Counted from the first letter of the stretch, positions 7,411-15,062 are shown. The stretch is DNA of 20,689 nt from Alistipes sp. (GCA_020026335.1 JAHHQO010000019.1:1-20689), one strand, 5' to 3'. Notes: generated from the letters alone by a model not told the origin. Numbers and translations: made by a program.

Positions 7411-8549
7411 TAGAGTGTCAGTTCGGAGAGTTTCTGTTTGAGTTGGTCGCCGTAGATGTCCTTTGCCACAATCGAACCGTTCTTGTCGATGAGGTAGTTG
7501 CTCGGCAGACGCTGTACGTTGTAGAAGCCCACAGCGGTCGAGGCACGTCCGCGCAGGTCACTCACCGAAATCCAGGGCAGCTGCTGCTCCTGTACGGCGG
7601 TAATCCATGCGGCCTTCGAAGTGTCCAAAGATACCTGATAGACCTCAAAGGGGGTGTTGGCCTTGGAATATTGCTTGTAAATCTCCTTCAACTCGGCGTT
7701 GAGCACGTTGCTGTTGCCGGCCTCTGCCGTCCAGAAGTCGAGCAGAACGACCTTGCCCGTGAGTGACGAGAGACGAATCTTCTTGCCGTAGATGTTGCTC
7801 ATCTCCAAATCGGGGTAGCCTGCCTCGGTGATTTTCTCGGTGAGGCTGATGCGTGCTTCCATGCGTGCAATCTCGCTCTCCAGCGACAGGAGGTACTGCG
7901 ATTCGGGGTAGTTCTCCTTCACGGCTTCGGCCACGGTGCGGAAGTAGACCACATCGCTGTCGTCGCTGAACAGGTGGGTGTCACCCGGCAGACGCTGGTA
8001 GAGGGCATAGATGGCCGCCAGATTGGCCTTGTGCTCGATGATGAACTTCAGCTGTGCCTGACGAATGCGGTAATACTCGTCGGAGTAGGCTCTGATGAAC
8101 TGGTCGCGCTCCTCCTTCGAGAGGTTGGCGTTCACCTTCTCGGCGATGTCGTCGAGTTTGCGGGCACCGCCCACGAAGTCCTGATAGAAACTTCTCAGAA
8201 GTTCCGACTCCTCGGAACCCGATACGGTGTAGTTGCGCAGGACGCTGCCCATCGAGCTGACATCGACACGGTCGCCGCCTGCCAACAGAAGGGGAATACG
8301 CTCGCCCTCGCAAACCAGATTATAGAGTGACGGGGTCGGTGCCACGTTCTTCAATTCGAAATGATAGCTGCCGTCATCGGAGAGGGTGGCGGTGTCGATG
8401 ATGCTTTGTTTGAGGGTGGAAACCTGCTCCAGATAGAGGTTCTTGGTTTCGCTGCCCACAAAACGGCCCGATATTTTGACCGTGGAGGAGTGACAACTGC
8501 TCAAAAGAAGCGCAGCAGTTGAGAGTACGATAAAAAAGAGTTTATTCAT
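7410..8549 (-). CDS. TlpA/ResA-like thioredoxin-fold lipoprotein lacking the CxxC motif (DUF4369 type)
   Basis: A 379-aa envelope protein. A lipoprotein signal (MNKLFFIVLSTAALLLSSC) gives a lipidated C19. Residues about 24-115 look like the DUF4369 beta domain, and a helical linker follows (about 115-240). Residues about 245-379 form an AhpC/TSA-type thioredoxin fold, with cis-proline P349 in RLPSNYLID. The active-site position FWTAEAGNSN (272-281) has A277 and S280 where redox homologues have cysteines. It therefore cannot do dithiol exchange and may act as a chaperone or structural protein (inference). It is the first gene of the run leading to lpxH. Confidence 0.87.
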   Translation of the reverse strand: MNKLFFIVLSTAALLLSSCHSSTVKISGRFVGSETKNLYLEQVSTLKQSIIDTATLSDDGSYHFELKNVAPTPSLYNLVCEGERIPLLLAGGDRVDVSSMGSVLRNYTVSGSEESELLRSFYQDFVGGARKLDDIAEKVNANLSKEERDQFIRAYSDEYYRIRQAQLKFIIEHKANLAAIYALYQRLPGDTHLFSDDSDVVYFRTVAEAVKENYPESQYLLSLESEIARMEARISLTEKITEAGYPDLEMSNIYGKKIRLSSLTGKVVLLDFWTAEAGNSNVLNAELKEIYKQYSKANTPFEVYQVSLDTSKAAWITAVQEQQLPWISVSDLRGRASTAVGFYNVQRLPSNYLIDKNGSIVAKDIYGDQLKQKLSELTL

Positions 8550-8579
8550 CTAATTTTTTGTTTTCGCCGTTAGTAAAAG

Positions 8580-8608
8580 CAAATATAGCAAAAAATCTTT
8601 AAAAACAA
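8580..8608 (-). promoter_or_regulatory. promoter for the Trx-lipoprotein/lpxH/thyA/folA run
   Basis: On the minus strand TATATTTG (8580-8587) is an exact -7 box, with TTG (8606-8608) 18 nt upstream, slightly short of the usual spacing. It lies in the 66-bp gap between DUF4290 and the lipoprotein, leaving a leader of about 25 nt. Confidence 0.6.
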
Positions 8609-8615
8609 GTGCTAT

Positions 8616-9305
8616 TTATTTCTGTGTATTGCGGTAAGAACCGCTCTGTTTTGAGAAATTGCGGTTGTTCTGATAGGGGGTGCGACCCTTCTGCATACGC
8701 TGTGTGGTGCGGGGCTGTGAACTCTTGACGTAGCGTGTCGTATAGTGCTGTTTATACTCGCTTCGGAGATTGTTGAGTGCCTCTTCATCGATTTTTATGT
8801 TCCCGTCGGACATATTCTTTAGGTCTTTTATGATCACCTCGTTGTTGGGGTGTTCCTGGTTATATTCGTAACTCTTGGTACGCATATAACGGGCGAGGTT
8901 GTCGATGGCGTATGTCACGGCACGGCTATTTTCTTCCGTGGAGAGACTCTGCACCATTTTCTCGACATATTTGCCGTAGTGTTTGTAGCGGATTTGCGAC
9001 TGGGGGTAGTCGAGATGACGGGGTGTGATGGTCAAATCCTCACGCGAGGGACGCGGGTAGGGCGAATCGACATCCAGCTGAAAATCAGACATGATGAACA
9101 GATGGTCCCACAATTTGTGGGTGTAGTCTGCCGTGTCGCGCAACAGGGGGAAGAGGTTGCCCATGACGGCAATGACGGCTTTGGCCTGACGGTTGCGCTC
9201 CTTGCGGTCCTCGATATCGAGCAACGAGTCAATCATCTCCTGGATATGACGACCGTATTCGGGCAGATGGAGTTTGCGCCGCGTATAGTTGTAGTTCTTT
9301 CTCAT
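8616..9305 (-). CDS. DUF4290 family protein
   Basis: A 229-aa cytosolic protein matching the Bacteroidota-restricted DUF4290 family, whose function is unknown. The N-terminus (NYNYTRRKLHLPEYGRHIQE) is the conserved part. It is followed by DFQLDVDSPYPRPSRE and the motif RYKHYGKYVEKMV (about 106-118). The last 40 residues are basic, polar and poor in hydrophobics (KSSQPRTTQRMQKGRTPYQN), probably disordered and possibly nucleic-acid-binding (inference). There is no signal peptide or membrane segment. It runs divergently from the response-regulator remnant; the two promoters lie back to back in the 191-bp gap. It contains one of only two GATC sites found in the first 19.7 kb. Confidence 0.85.
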   Translation of the reverse strand: MRKNYNYTRRKLHLPEYGRHIQEMIDSLLDIEDRKERNRQAKAVIAVMGNLFPLLRDTADYTHKLWDHLFIMSDFQLDVDSPYPRPSREDLTITPRHLDYPQSQIRYKHYGKYVEKMVQSLSTEENSRAVTYAIDNLARYMRTKSYEYNQEHPNNEVIIKDLKNMSDGNIKIDEEALNNLRSEYKQHYTTRYVKSSQPRTTQRMQKGRTPYQNNRNFSKQSGSYRNTQK

Positions 9306-9429
9306 ACTTCAATGATAATGTATCCATTCCTCCGTTCGGACGCCGGTATCCGACTCCGAGACATTTGCAGTAGATGGATCTTTCGATTTTTTACCCTCAT
9401 TTCCCCATCGTGACGGGCAGTGTGGAAGA

Positions 9430-9461
9430 TTGGTTTTATCCCCGGGAATGTGATAACTTTG
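9430..9461 (+). promoter_or_regulatory. promoter of the response-regulator remnant
   Basis: TTG (9430-9432), a 21-nt spacer and TAACTTTG (9454-9461) make a well-spaced Bacteroidota promoter. The start would be near 9468, giving a leader of about 30 nt before ATG 9497. Its presence means the shortened gene may still be transcribed. Confidence 0.65.
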
Positions 9462-9464
9462 GGA

Positions 9465-9472
9465 CAAAAGTA
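9465..9472 (-). promoter_or_regulatory. candidate -7 box for the DUF4290 gene
   Basis: TACTTTTG on the minus strand fits TAnnTTTG. The -33 region is only T-rich. It implies a leader of roughly 150 nt before the start at 9305. Confidence 0.4.
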
Positions 9473-9496
9473 ATAAAAAATCATAAAAAATACATT

Positions 9497-9886
9497 ATGG
9501 TAAAGGTTTTAATTTTAGACTATTCAAAAAGTATGCGAAACACCCTCCGCGAGCGTCTGGAGTACGAAGGTTTTTCGGCAGAAGCGGTGGAAAACGAGTC
9601 GCAGGCCGAGGATTTGTTCCACCGCATCTGTGTCGTACCTCTGCGTGTGCCGCCCCTGCGCAACCGCAAGGAGGATATTCCCCTCTTGGCGGAGCATTTT
9701 CTGAAAAGCATCTGCGAGGGCTACGCCCTGCCCTGCAAGACAATGACCGTGGAGGCGGTCGGGGAGTTGCAGAAGATGCCGTGGAGCGGTAATGTCCGCG
9801 AATTGAGAAATGTGGTCGAACGGTTGGGCATCTTGTCGGGCGATACCATCACGGCGGACGATGTCGTGCGCTATGCCTTTACATAG
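9497..9886 (+). CDS. internally deleted sigma-54 (NtrC-family) response regulator remnant
   Basis: A 129-aa open frame. Residues 1-38 match the start of a receiver domain (VLILDYSKSMRNTLRERLEY). Residues 39-129 match the end of an AAA+ sigma-54 activator (DLFHRICVVPLRVPPLRNRK, then WSGNVRELRNVVERL and TITADDVVRY). Missing between them are the phospho-acceptor Asp, Walker A and B, and the sigma-54-contacting GAFTGA loop, about 250 residues. The receiver acidic pair reads DY rather than DD or DE. No C-terminal HTH is seen, though some Bacteroidota homologues also appear to end near here. The frame is kept across the junction, so a peptide may be made, but it cannot hydrolyse ATP or be phosphorylated normally. 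ATG 9497 is chosen because it follows the promoter; the in-frame ATG at 9374 lies upstream of it. Probably a decaying gene. Confidence 0.75.
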   Translation: MVKVLILDYSKSMRNTLRERLEYEGFSAEAVENESQAEDLFHRICVVPLRVPPLRNRKEDIPLLAEHFLKSICEGYALPCKTMTVEAVGELQKMPWSGNVRELRNVVERLGILSGDTITADDVVRYAFT

Positions 9887-9940
9887 CTTGGGAACAGCGA
9901 GATATGTAATAAATATAAGTGGAAATCCCGACTCTCGAAC

Positions 9941-9991
9941 AAAAAAGAGCGCAACATCTCTCTTGGAAAATGTTGCGCTCTGTGTCTTTTT
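9941..9991. terminator. bidirectional terminator between the regulator remnant and gph
   Basis: A perfect 11-bp stem (9947-9957 with 9970-9980, 12-nt loop) is flanked by six A on the left, which is a T-run for the minus-strand gph, and by TGTGTCTTTTT on the right for the plus-strand remnant. It serves two convergent genes. Confidence 0.88.
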
Positions 9992-10015
9992 CCGAAGGGT
10001 TGCCCCTTTGGCGGA

Positions 10016-10666
10016 TTAGAGTCTGTCGAGAATCTCGGCAGGGTGGTCGGCGATGTGGTCGGCATGGTTCTCCACCAGCTCCTCACGCGAACGGAAGCCC
10101 CACGAAACACCCACCGAGCGGACGCCTGCGGCACGGGCTGTCTGCATATCGACCCCCGAATCCCCCACATAGAGCACCTTGTCACGCTCGACACCCGTCA
10201 AGGAGAGAATGTCATCGACAATCTGCGGGTCGGGTTTGAGAGCCACGCCCTCGCGCTGCCCCAGCACGGCGGCAAATTCCGTGTCGGGGAAGAACAGACC
10301 GACCAGCTTCTCGGTGCCTGCCTGAAACTTGTTCGAAGCCACTGCCACACGTATGCCGCGGCGAGAAAGCTCTCCGAGCAGCTCCGTGATACCCTCGTAG
10401 GGACGGGTCAGCGTGTCGATGTGGGCGGTGTAGTACTCCACAAAGTCGCGGCGCACCTCGGCCACAAATTCGGGCGTGCGCAGCTCCTCGGGCAGGGCGC
10501 GCTCCACCAGTCGCATGATGCCGTTGCCCACAAACGAGCAGTACTCCTCAAATGTGTGCTGGGGGAGCTGTCTTCTTTGCAGCACCACCTCGCAGGCTTT
10601 GGCCAAATCGCCTATCGTGTTCAACAATGTTCCGTCCAAATCGAATATCACCAAATCGGTCTTCAT
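10016..10666 (-). CDS. gph: phosphoglycolate-phosphatase-like HAD hydrolase
   Basis: A 216-aa HAD subfamily IA phosphatase. Motif I is FDLDGTLLNT (nucleophile D9, acid/base D11), motif II is VAVASNK, the motif III lysine is in LKPDPQIVDD and motif IV is VLYVGDSGVDMQTA. The helical cap between motifs I and II fits Gph or beta-phosphoglucomutase-type enzymes. Gph removes phosphate from 2-phosphoglycolate, a by-product of DNA repair and oxidative damage, but HAD-IA substrates cannot be assigned from sequence alone, so the symbol is tentative. It stands alone, with its own promoter and terminator, divergent from DUF4492-cydAB. Confidence 0.82.
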   Translation of the reverse strand: MKTDLVIFDLDGTLLNTIGDLAKACEVVLQRRQLPQHTFEEYCSFVGNGIMRLVERALPEELRTPEFVAEVRRDFVEYYTAHIDTLTRPYEGITELLGELSRRGIRVAVASNKFQAGTEKLVGLFFPDTEFAAVLGQREGVALKPDPQIVDDILSLTGVERDKVLYVGDSGVDMQTARAAGVRSVGVSWGFRSREELVENHADHIADHPAEILDRL

Positions 10667-10692
10667 AGCTTTTAAAAAATTTTTTTTCGGAG

Positions 10693-10723
10693 CAAAATTA
10701 CAAAAAACTCACGCCCGAGGAAA
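10693..10723 (-). promoter_or_regulatory. candidate gph promoter
   Basis: Minus-strand TAATTTTG (10693-10700) matches the -7 box, with TTT (10721-10723) 20 nt upstream. The start would fall near 10686, giving a leader of about 20 nt. Confidence 0.5.
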
Positions 10724-10784
10724 TTTTAAACTCCAAAACCTCCATATTTTTGGGTGTGGGGTGGTGTATATTCGGGATTTTTGT

Positions 10785-10792
10785 TATTTTTG
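10785..10792 (+). promoter_or_regulatory. candidate -7 box for DUF4492-cydAB
   Basis: TATTTTTG fits TAnnTTTG and would start transcription about 17 nt before the DUF4492 ATG. No clear -33 element is seen at the right distance, so the operon may need an activator or use another start. Confidence 0.35.
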
Positions 10793-10815
10793 GAATATCG
10801 CTTTGTGTATAAAGG

Positions 10816-11019
10816 ATGAAGAGAGTATTGCTAAATGTTTTTTATTTCTATCGTGACGGTTTTCGCGAGATGACCCTCGGACGCAGTCTGTGGATAATCA
10901 TCCTCGTGAAGCTGTTTATCATGTTCGCCATTCTGCGCGTGATATTCTTCCCCAACCAACTGGCCGACAAGACCGAGAGCGAGAAGGCCGCCACGGTGAT
11001 GGAACAGCTCACCCCGTAG
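10816..11019 (+). CDS. DUF4492 small membrane protein, cytochrome bd-associated
   Basis: A 67-aa protein with a short basic N-terminal helix (MKRVLLNVFYFYRDGFREMT). One transmembrane helix follows (about 23-45, LWIIILVKLFIMFAILRVIFF), then a polar tail. It matches DUF4492, a family found directly upstream of cydAB in Bacteroidota and some Campylobacterota. By position and size it resembles the CydX-type accessory subunits of bd oxidases, but it is longer and not obviously homologous, so a role in oxidase assembly or stability is inference. The gap to cydA is 105 bp and contains a hairpin, so the two may be differentially expressed. Confidence 0.83.
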   Translation: MKRVLLNVFYFYRDGFREMTLGRSLWIIILVKLFIMFAILRVIFFPNQLADKTESEKAATVMEQLTP

Positions 11020-11069
11020 TCCCTCCCCACGGAAGCGAACACCAAGAAAACCTATTTATTCACCCCAAA

Positions 11070-11102
11070 CGAACCTTCCTCCCCCTGCGGAACGGGGGTT
11101 CG
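11070..11102 (+). other. hairpin between DUF4492 and cydA
   Basis: CGAACC (11070-11075) pairs with GGTTCG (11097-11102) around a C-rich/G-rich interior (CCCC with GGG) that could extend the stem. No T-run follows, so it is not an intrinsic terminator. It may be an mRNA processing or stability element (inference). Confidence 0.35.
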
Positions 11103-11124
11103 AAAACAGAGTAATAACCTTATT

Positions 11125-12684
11125 ATGTTTACCGATTATCTGCAAACGGTCGACTGGTCGCGAGCCCAGTTTGCCCTGACGGCCATCTACCACTGGTTCT
11201 TTGTGCCGTTGACCCTGGGTCTGAGTGTGATTATCGCCATCATGGAGACCCTCTACTACCGCACAAAAGATGAGTTCTGGCTGCGTACCACCAAATTCTG
11301 GATGCGCCTTTTCGGTGTGAATTTCGCCATCGGCGTGGCCACGGGTATCATTCTCGAATTTGAGTTCGGTACCAACTGGTCGAACTATTCCTACTTCGTG
11401 GGCGATATCTTCGGTGCGCCGCTGGCCGTTGAGGGTATCCTTGCCTTCTTCATGGAGAGTACCTTCATTGCGGTGATGTTCTTCGGCTGGAAACGCGTCT
11501 CGAAGGGCTTTCACCTCACTGCCACATGGCTCACTGCCATTGGTGCCAACCTCTCGGCGCTGTGGATTCTGGTCGCCAACGCCTGGATGCAGTACCCCAC
11601 GGGCTGCACCTTCAACCTCGAAACCGTGCGTAATGAAATGACCTCGTTTGCCGCCGTGGCTCTCTCGCCCGTGGCGGTGAACAAATTCACACATACCGTC
11701 ACTTCGTCGTTCACCCTTGCCGCCCTCTTTGTGGTGGGTGTCTCGGCGTGGTATCTGCTCAAGGGGCGCGAAACCCGACTGGCGAAGAAGAGCATCAAGG
11801 TGGCATCGGCCTTCGGTCTGGTCTGCGCCCTGCTCACCGCCTTCACGGGTGACCGTTCGGGTGCCATCATCGGCCGCGTGCAGCCCATGAAGCTGGCTGC
11901 CATGGAGGCACTCTACGAGGGTCGCACCAACTGTCCGCTGACGGCCTTCGGTCTGGTTTGTACCGATGATTATACCAATGGCGAGCAGACCCGCATGAAG
12001 GTGGAGATTCCTTCGCTGCTTTCGTTGCTGACCTTCCGCGATGCCGATGCCTTTGTTCCCGGCATTCGTGATTTGGTGGAGGGCAATGCCGAGCGCGGCA
12101 TCATGTCCACCGCCGAAAAGATGGAGCGCGGTAAGCGCGTGGTGGCCGAGTTGCGCCGATTCAAGGAGGCGAAGGCCATCAACGACATCGAGGAGATGAC
12201 GCAGGTGAGAAAACTCTTCGACGTCTCGACCGAGGAGGGTAGTGCCTTCATGAAGGACTACTATCCCTACCTGGGCTACGGTTACCTCTCCTCGCCCGAG
12301 GAGGTCGTTCCCCATGTGCCGATGCTCTTCTACTCGTTCCGCCTGATGGTGGGTGCCGGCACGCTCTTTATCCTCATTCTGGCTCTGGCATGGTGGTTCA
12401 ACCACAAGAACATGATGGAGAAAAAACGCTGGTTCCTCCACCTCACCCTGTGGTGCATACCTCTGGCTTACTTCGCTTCGCAGGCCGGTTGGGTGCTCGC
12501 CGAGGTGGGTCGTCAGCCGTGGGCTATCCAGGACCTCATGCCTGTGGGTGTGGCGGCTTCGAAGATTCCTTCGTCATCGGTCAGCGTCACCTTCTTTATC
12601 TTCGTGGTGCTGTTCACCGCTCTGCTGATTACCGACATCAGTATTCTCGTTCGTCAAATTAAATCGGGTCCCGAAAAAGAATAA
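11125..12684 (+). CDS. cydA: cytochrome bd quinol oxidase subunit I
   Basis: A 519-aa polytopic protein. CydA oxidises quinol at the periplasmic face and reduces O2 to water with hemes b558, b595 and d. The heme ligands are visible: H23 (AIYHWFF) and H190 (NKFTHTV) match E. coli His19 and His186, and M408 in SFRLMVG matches Met393. E103 and E111 (AVEGILAFFMEST) fit the conserved glutamates. K256 and E261 (QPMKLAAMEALYEG) mark the quinol-binding Q-loop, which spans about 253-395. GRQPWAIQDLMP is a conserved late motif. Length is normal. It is followed 4 bp later by cydB. In a gut-type Bacteroidales it would allow nanoaerobic respiration and O2 removal. Confidence 0.96.
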   Translation: MFTDYLQTVDWSRAQFALTAIYHWFFVPLTLGLSVIIAIMETLYYRTKDEFWLRTTKFWMRLFGVNFAIGVATGIILEFEFGTNWSNYSYFVGDIFGAPLAVEGILAFFMESTFIAVMFFGWKRVSKGFHLTATWLTAIGANLSALWILVANAWMQYPTGCTFNLETVRNEMTSFAAVALSPVAVNKFTHTVTSSFTLAALFVVGVSAWYLLKGRETRLAKKSIKVASAFGLVCALLTAFTGDRSGAIIGRVQPMKLAAMEALYEGRTNCPLTAFGLVCTDDYTNGEQTRMKVEIPSLLSLLTFRDADAFVPGIRDLVEGNAERGIMSTAEKMERGKRVVAELRRFKEAKAINDIEEMTQVRKLFDVSTEEGSAFMKDYYPYLGYGYLSSPEEVVPHVPMLFYSFRLMVGAGTLFILILALAWWFNHKNMMEKKRWFLHLTLWCIPLAYFASQAGWVLAEVGRQPWAIQDLMPVGVAASKIPSSSVSVTFFIFVVLFTALLITDISILVRQIKSGPEKE

Positions 12685-12688
12685 CGCT

Positions 12689-13819
12689 ATGGATACGCTT
12701 ACACTTCTTCAACACTATTGGTGGTTCATCATCTCGCTGCTGGGCGCATTGCTGGTCTTCCTGCTCTTTGTGCAGGGCGGTCAGTCATTGCTCTACACGC
12801 TGGGAAAAACAGAGACCGAACGCGAGATGATTATCGGCTCGCTGGGTCGCAAATGGGAACTCACCTTCACCACACTGGTGACCTTCGGCGGTGCGTTCTT
12901 CGCATCGTTCCCCCTGTTCTACTCCACCTCGTTCGGTGGTGCTTACTACGTGTGGATGACTATCCTGTTGGTCTTCGTCATTCAGGCAGTGAGCTACGAG
13001 TATCGCAAGAGAGCTCACAACTTCCTCGGCGAAAAGACCTTCAATGCCTTTCTGCTGATTAACGGTGTGGCAGCACCCCTTCTGCTGGGTGTGGCTGTCG
13101 GCACTTTATACACGGGTGCCAACTTCTCGGTTGACCGTCTGAATCTGGCAAACGGACTGGGTGGCGAGTGCGTCATCTCGCAGTGGATGTCGCCCTGGCA
13201 CGGTCTGGAGGCTGTGGCCGACTACCGCAATGTCCTGCTGGGCGTGTCGGTGGTGATGCTGTCGCTCATGCTGGGCTGTCAGTATCTGATTAGCAGTGTC
13301 GATAGCGACACCATCGTGGCTCGCGCCCGCCGCAAGATGATGATGGCGGCTTCGGTCTTCGTGCCTGTCTTTGTGGTGTGGTTGCTGGTGACCTTCTCTT
13401 CGGAGGGTTACGGTGTCACCGCGGACGGTATCATCACCGTTGAGGAACACAAGTACTTCAAGACCCTCCTCGATATTCCGATGCTCTTCCACCTGCTGTG
13501 GATGGGTGTGGTGGCTGTCCTGGCGAGTCTCTATGTTGCCTATAAGGGTCGCCGCTGGGTTATCCATCTGGGCGGCATGGGTACGGTATTCACCGTGCTG
13601 TCGCTGTTCCTCTGTGTGGGCTGGGGCGATACCGCTTACTACGCATCGCTGACCGACCTGCAATCGTCTCTCACGATTTACAACTCCTCGTCGAGTCTTT
13701 TCACCCTGCGCACCATGGCATATGTCTCGATTTTGGTTCCCTTTGTGGTGGGCTACATCGGCTATGTGTGGTACAAGATGGACAGCAAACGCATCTCGAA
13801 AGAGGACGTGGGCTATTAG
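12689..13819 (+). CDS. cydB: cytochrome bd quinol oxidase subunit II
   Basis: A 376-aa integral membrane protein with about nine hydrophobic segments, starting QHYWWFIISLLGALLVFLLF. CydB pairs with CydA in the oxidase heterodimer and carries no heme ligands of its own. FVQGGQSLLYTLGKTETERE after the first helix and GRKWELTFTTLVTFGGAFFA are typical of the Bacteroidota form; the same positions in E. coli CydB read DGFDLG and NGNQVWL. It starts 4 bp after cydA and ends at the terminator shared with fabI. Confidence 0.94.
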   Translation: MDTLTLLQHYWWFIISLLGALLVFLLFVQGGQSLLYTLGKTETEREMIIGSLGRKWELTFTTLVTFGGAFFASFPLFYSTSFGGAYYVWMTILLVFVIQAVSYEYRKRAHNFLGEKTFNAFLLINGVAAPLLLGVAVGTLYTGANFSVDRLNLANGLGGECVISQWMSPWHGLEAVADYRNVLLGVSVVMLSLMLGCQYLISSVDSDTIVARARRKMMMAASVFVPVFVVWLLVTFSSEGYGVTADGIITVEEHKYFKTLLDIPMLFHLLWMGVVAVLASLYVAYKGRRWVIHLGGMGTVFTVLSLFLCVGWGDTAYYASLTDLQSSLTIYNSSSSLFTLRTMAYVSILVPFVVGYIGYVWYKMDSKRISKEDVGY

Positions 13820-13841
13820 TCCGAAGGGAAGATAACCGCAT

Positions 13842-13882
13842 AAAAAAATACCGAACCGTTTTTCGCGGTTCGGTATTTTTTT
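13842..13882. terminator. bidirectional terminator between cydB and fabI
   Basis: A 17-bp perfect inverted repeat (13842-13858 with 13866-13882, 7-nt loop) with seven A on the left and seven T on the right. It can end transcription from both convergent genes. Confidence 0.95.
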
Positions 13883-13909
13883 GTATGAAAATCCGTTGTC
13901 GGCCTTTCC

Positions 13910-14782
13910 TTACTCCTCCTGCTTGTGACCGAAGGGGTACTGATGGTCGTGAACGTCGTCGAAACGCATACCCGTCTCGTAGGTCTTCATCGCGCGGTGG
14001 CTCATACCCATCGACGAGAAACCGCCGTCGTGGTAGAGGTTCTGCATGGTTACCTTGCGGGTGAAGTCGGAGAAGAGGGTGAGGATATAGTTGGCACAAT
14101 CCTCTGCGGTGGCATTGCCCAGGGGCGACATGCTCTCGGCAAACGACATCAAATCACCCAGCCCCATCACGCCGCTGCCGGCTGTGGTCTGTGTGGGCGA
14201 CTGCGACACGGTGTTGATTCTCACGTGCTTCTCACGGCCGTAGATGTAACCGAAGCTGCGGGCGATAGACTCCAACAGTGCCTTGGCGTCAGCCATATCG
14301 TTGTAGCCGTAGAGGGTGCGCTGTGCAGCGATGTACGACAGAGCCACGATAGAACCCCAGTCGTTAATGGCGTCCTTCTTGCGTGCCACCTGAATGGCCT
14401 TGTGGAACGAGATAGCCGAGATGTCGAGGGTCTTGGTGAGGAAGTTGTAGTCCAAATCGTCGTAGGTGCGACCCTTACGTACGTTGGGCGACATGCCGAT
14501 GGAGTGGAGCATGAAGTCGAACTTACCGCCGAAATGTTCCATGGTCTTGTCCATCAGATTCTCGAGGTCCTCGACGCTGGTGGCATCAGCCGGCACAACA
14601 ATGGTGTTGCACTTCTCGGCCAACTGTGAAATTGTACCCATGCGTATGGAGACTGCCGTATTGGTCAATACGATTTCGGCGCCCTCCTCAACGGCTCTTT
14701 CAGCCACCTTCCAAGCGATGGACTGCTCGTTGAGAGCACCAAAAATCAGACCTTTCTTTCCTTTCAGTATTTGCGAACTCAT
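13910..14782 (-). CDS. fabI: enoyl-[acyl-carrier-protein] reductase (NADH)
   Basis: A 290-aa SDR-family enzyme for the last step of each fatty-acid elongation cycle: it reduces trans-2-enoyl-ACP with NADH. GLIFGALNEQSIAW (11-24) is the FabI nucleotide loop. D90-FMLHSIGMSP (90-99) matches the conserved LVHSIGFAP segment. The catalytic residues are Y150 and Y160 with K167 (SYIAAQRTLYGYNDMADAK), the Y-x6-K arrangement specific to FabI. It is about 30 residues longer than the E. coli protein, mostly at the C-terminus, as is usual in Bacteroidota. I chose ATG 14782 (MSSQILKGKKG); the in-frame ATG at 14818 lies upstream of the -7 box at 14807-14814. It is a single-gene unit. Confidence 0.95.
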   Translation of the reverse strand: MSSQILKGKKGLIFGALNEQSIAWKVAERAVEEGAEIVLTNTAVSIRMGTISQLAEKCNTIVVPADATSVEDLENLMDKTMEHFGGKFDFMLHSIGMSPNVRKGRTYDDLDYNFLTKTLDISAISFHKAIQVARKKDAINDWGSIVALSYIAAQRTLYGYNDMADAKALLESIARSFGYIYGREKHVRINTVSQSPTQTTAGSGVMGLGDLMSFAESMSPLGNATAEDCANYILTLFSDFTRKVTMQNLYHDGGFSSMGMSHRAMKTYETGMRFDDVHDHQYPFGHKQEE

Positions 14783-14806
14783 CGTATAATGGTTTAAAAT
14801 TTCCGA

Positions 14807-14814
14807 CAAATGTA
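14807..14814 (-). promoter_or_regulatory. fabI promoter -7 box
   Basis: TACATTTG on the minus strand is an exact TAnnTTTG, about 25 nt before ATG 14782. The -33 region is A/T-rich without a clear TTTG. The box rules out the longer reading frame beginning at 14818. Confidence 0.55.
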
Positions 14815-14937
14815 ACAAAAATTTTCCGAGTTTTATATGTTTTTAAATAAATAACGACTTTTTTACCACGATTTTGTCCTGTTATTCCCTTTTGGGACAG
14901 CAGGGCGCGGGGCGGTGCCGGGCGCGGAAAAGGGACG

Positions 14938-14971
14938 AAAAAAAGGTGCAGCCGATGTGGCCGCACCTTTT
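14938..14971 (-). terminator. terminator of the PspC/PadR/DUF2807 operon
   Basis: On the minus strand AAAAGGTGC pairs with GCACCTTTT (14963-14971 with 14941-14949), extended past one mismatch by GGC/GCC, with a 5-nt loop. Seven T follow. The 280-bp gap between the operon and fabI otherwise holds a G/C-rich stretch (14896-14936) and the fabI promoter; I see no gene in it. Confidence 0.8.
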
Positions 14972-15062
14972 CGTGGGGGAGTGTCCGCCCCGGAGGTTTT
15001 CCGCTTATGGTCGTTGTGGTGGAGTGGGGGCGAGTGCGAACGTGCCCCATTGTTTTCGGACT

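Noticed and set aside
5935..7413. Long plus-strand open frame opposite thyA and lpxH
   Set aside because: It spans two well-supported minus-strand enzymes and shows no recognisable domain; it is a by-product of high G+C third positions.
9374..9496. Upstream extension of the regulator remnant
   Set aside because: The segment covers the promoter, and the receiver domain begins at ATG 9497.
11056..12441. Long minus-strand open frame opposite cydA
   Set aside because: Low-complexity, histidine-rich translation; cydA on the other strand has all heme ligands.
13910..14818. Longer fabI start at 14818
   Set aside because: The extra codons cross the -7 promoter box, and FabI proteins begin at the equivalent of MSSQILKGKKG.
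14896..14936. G/C-rich stretch between fabI and the PspC operon as a gene
   Set aside because: No start with a plausible protein; it is better explained as spacer next to a terminator.
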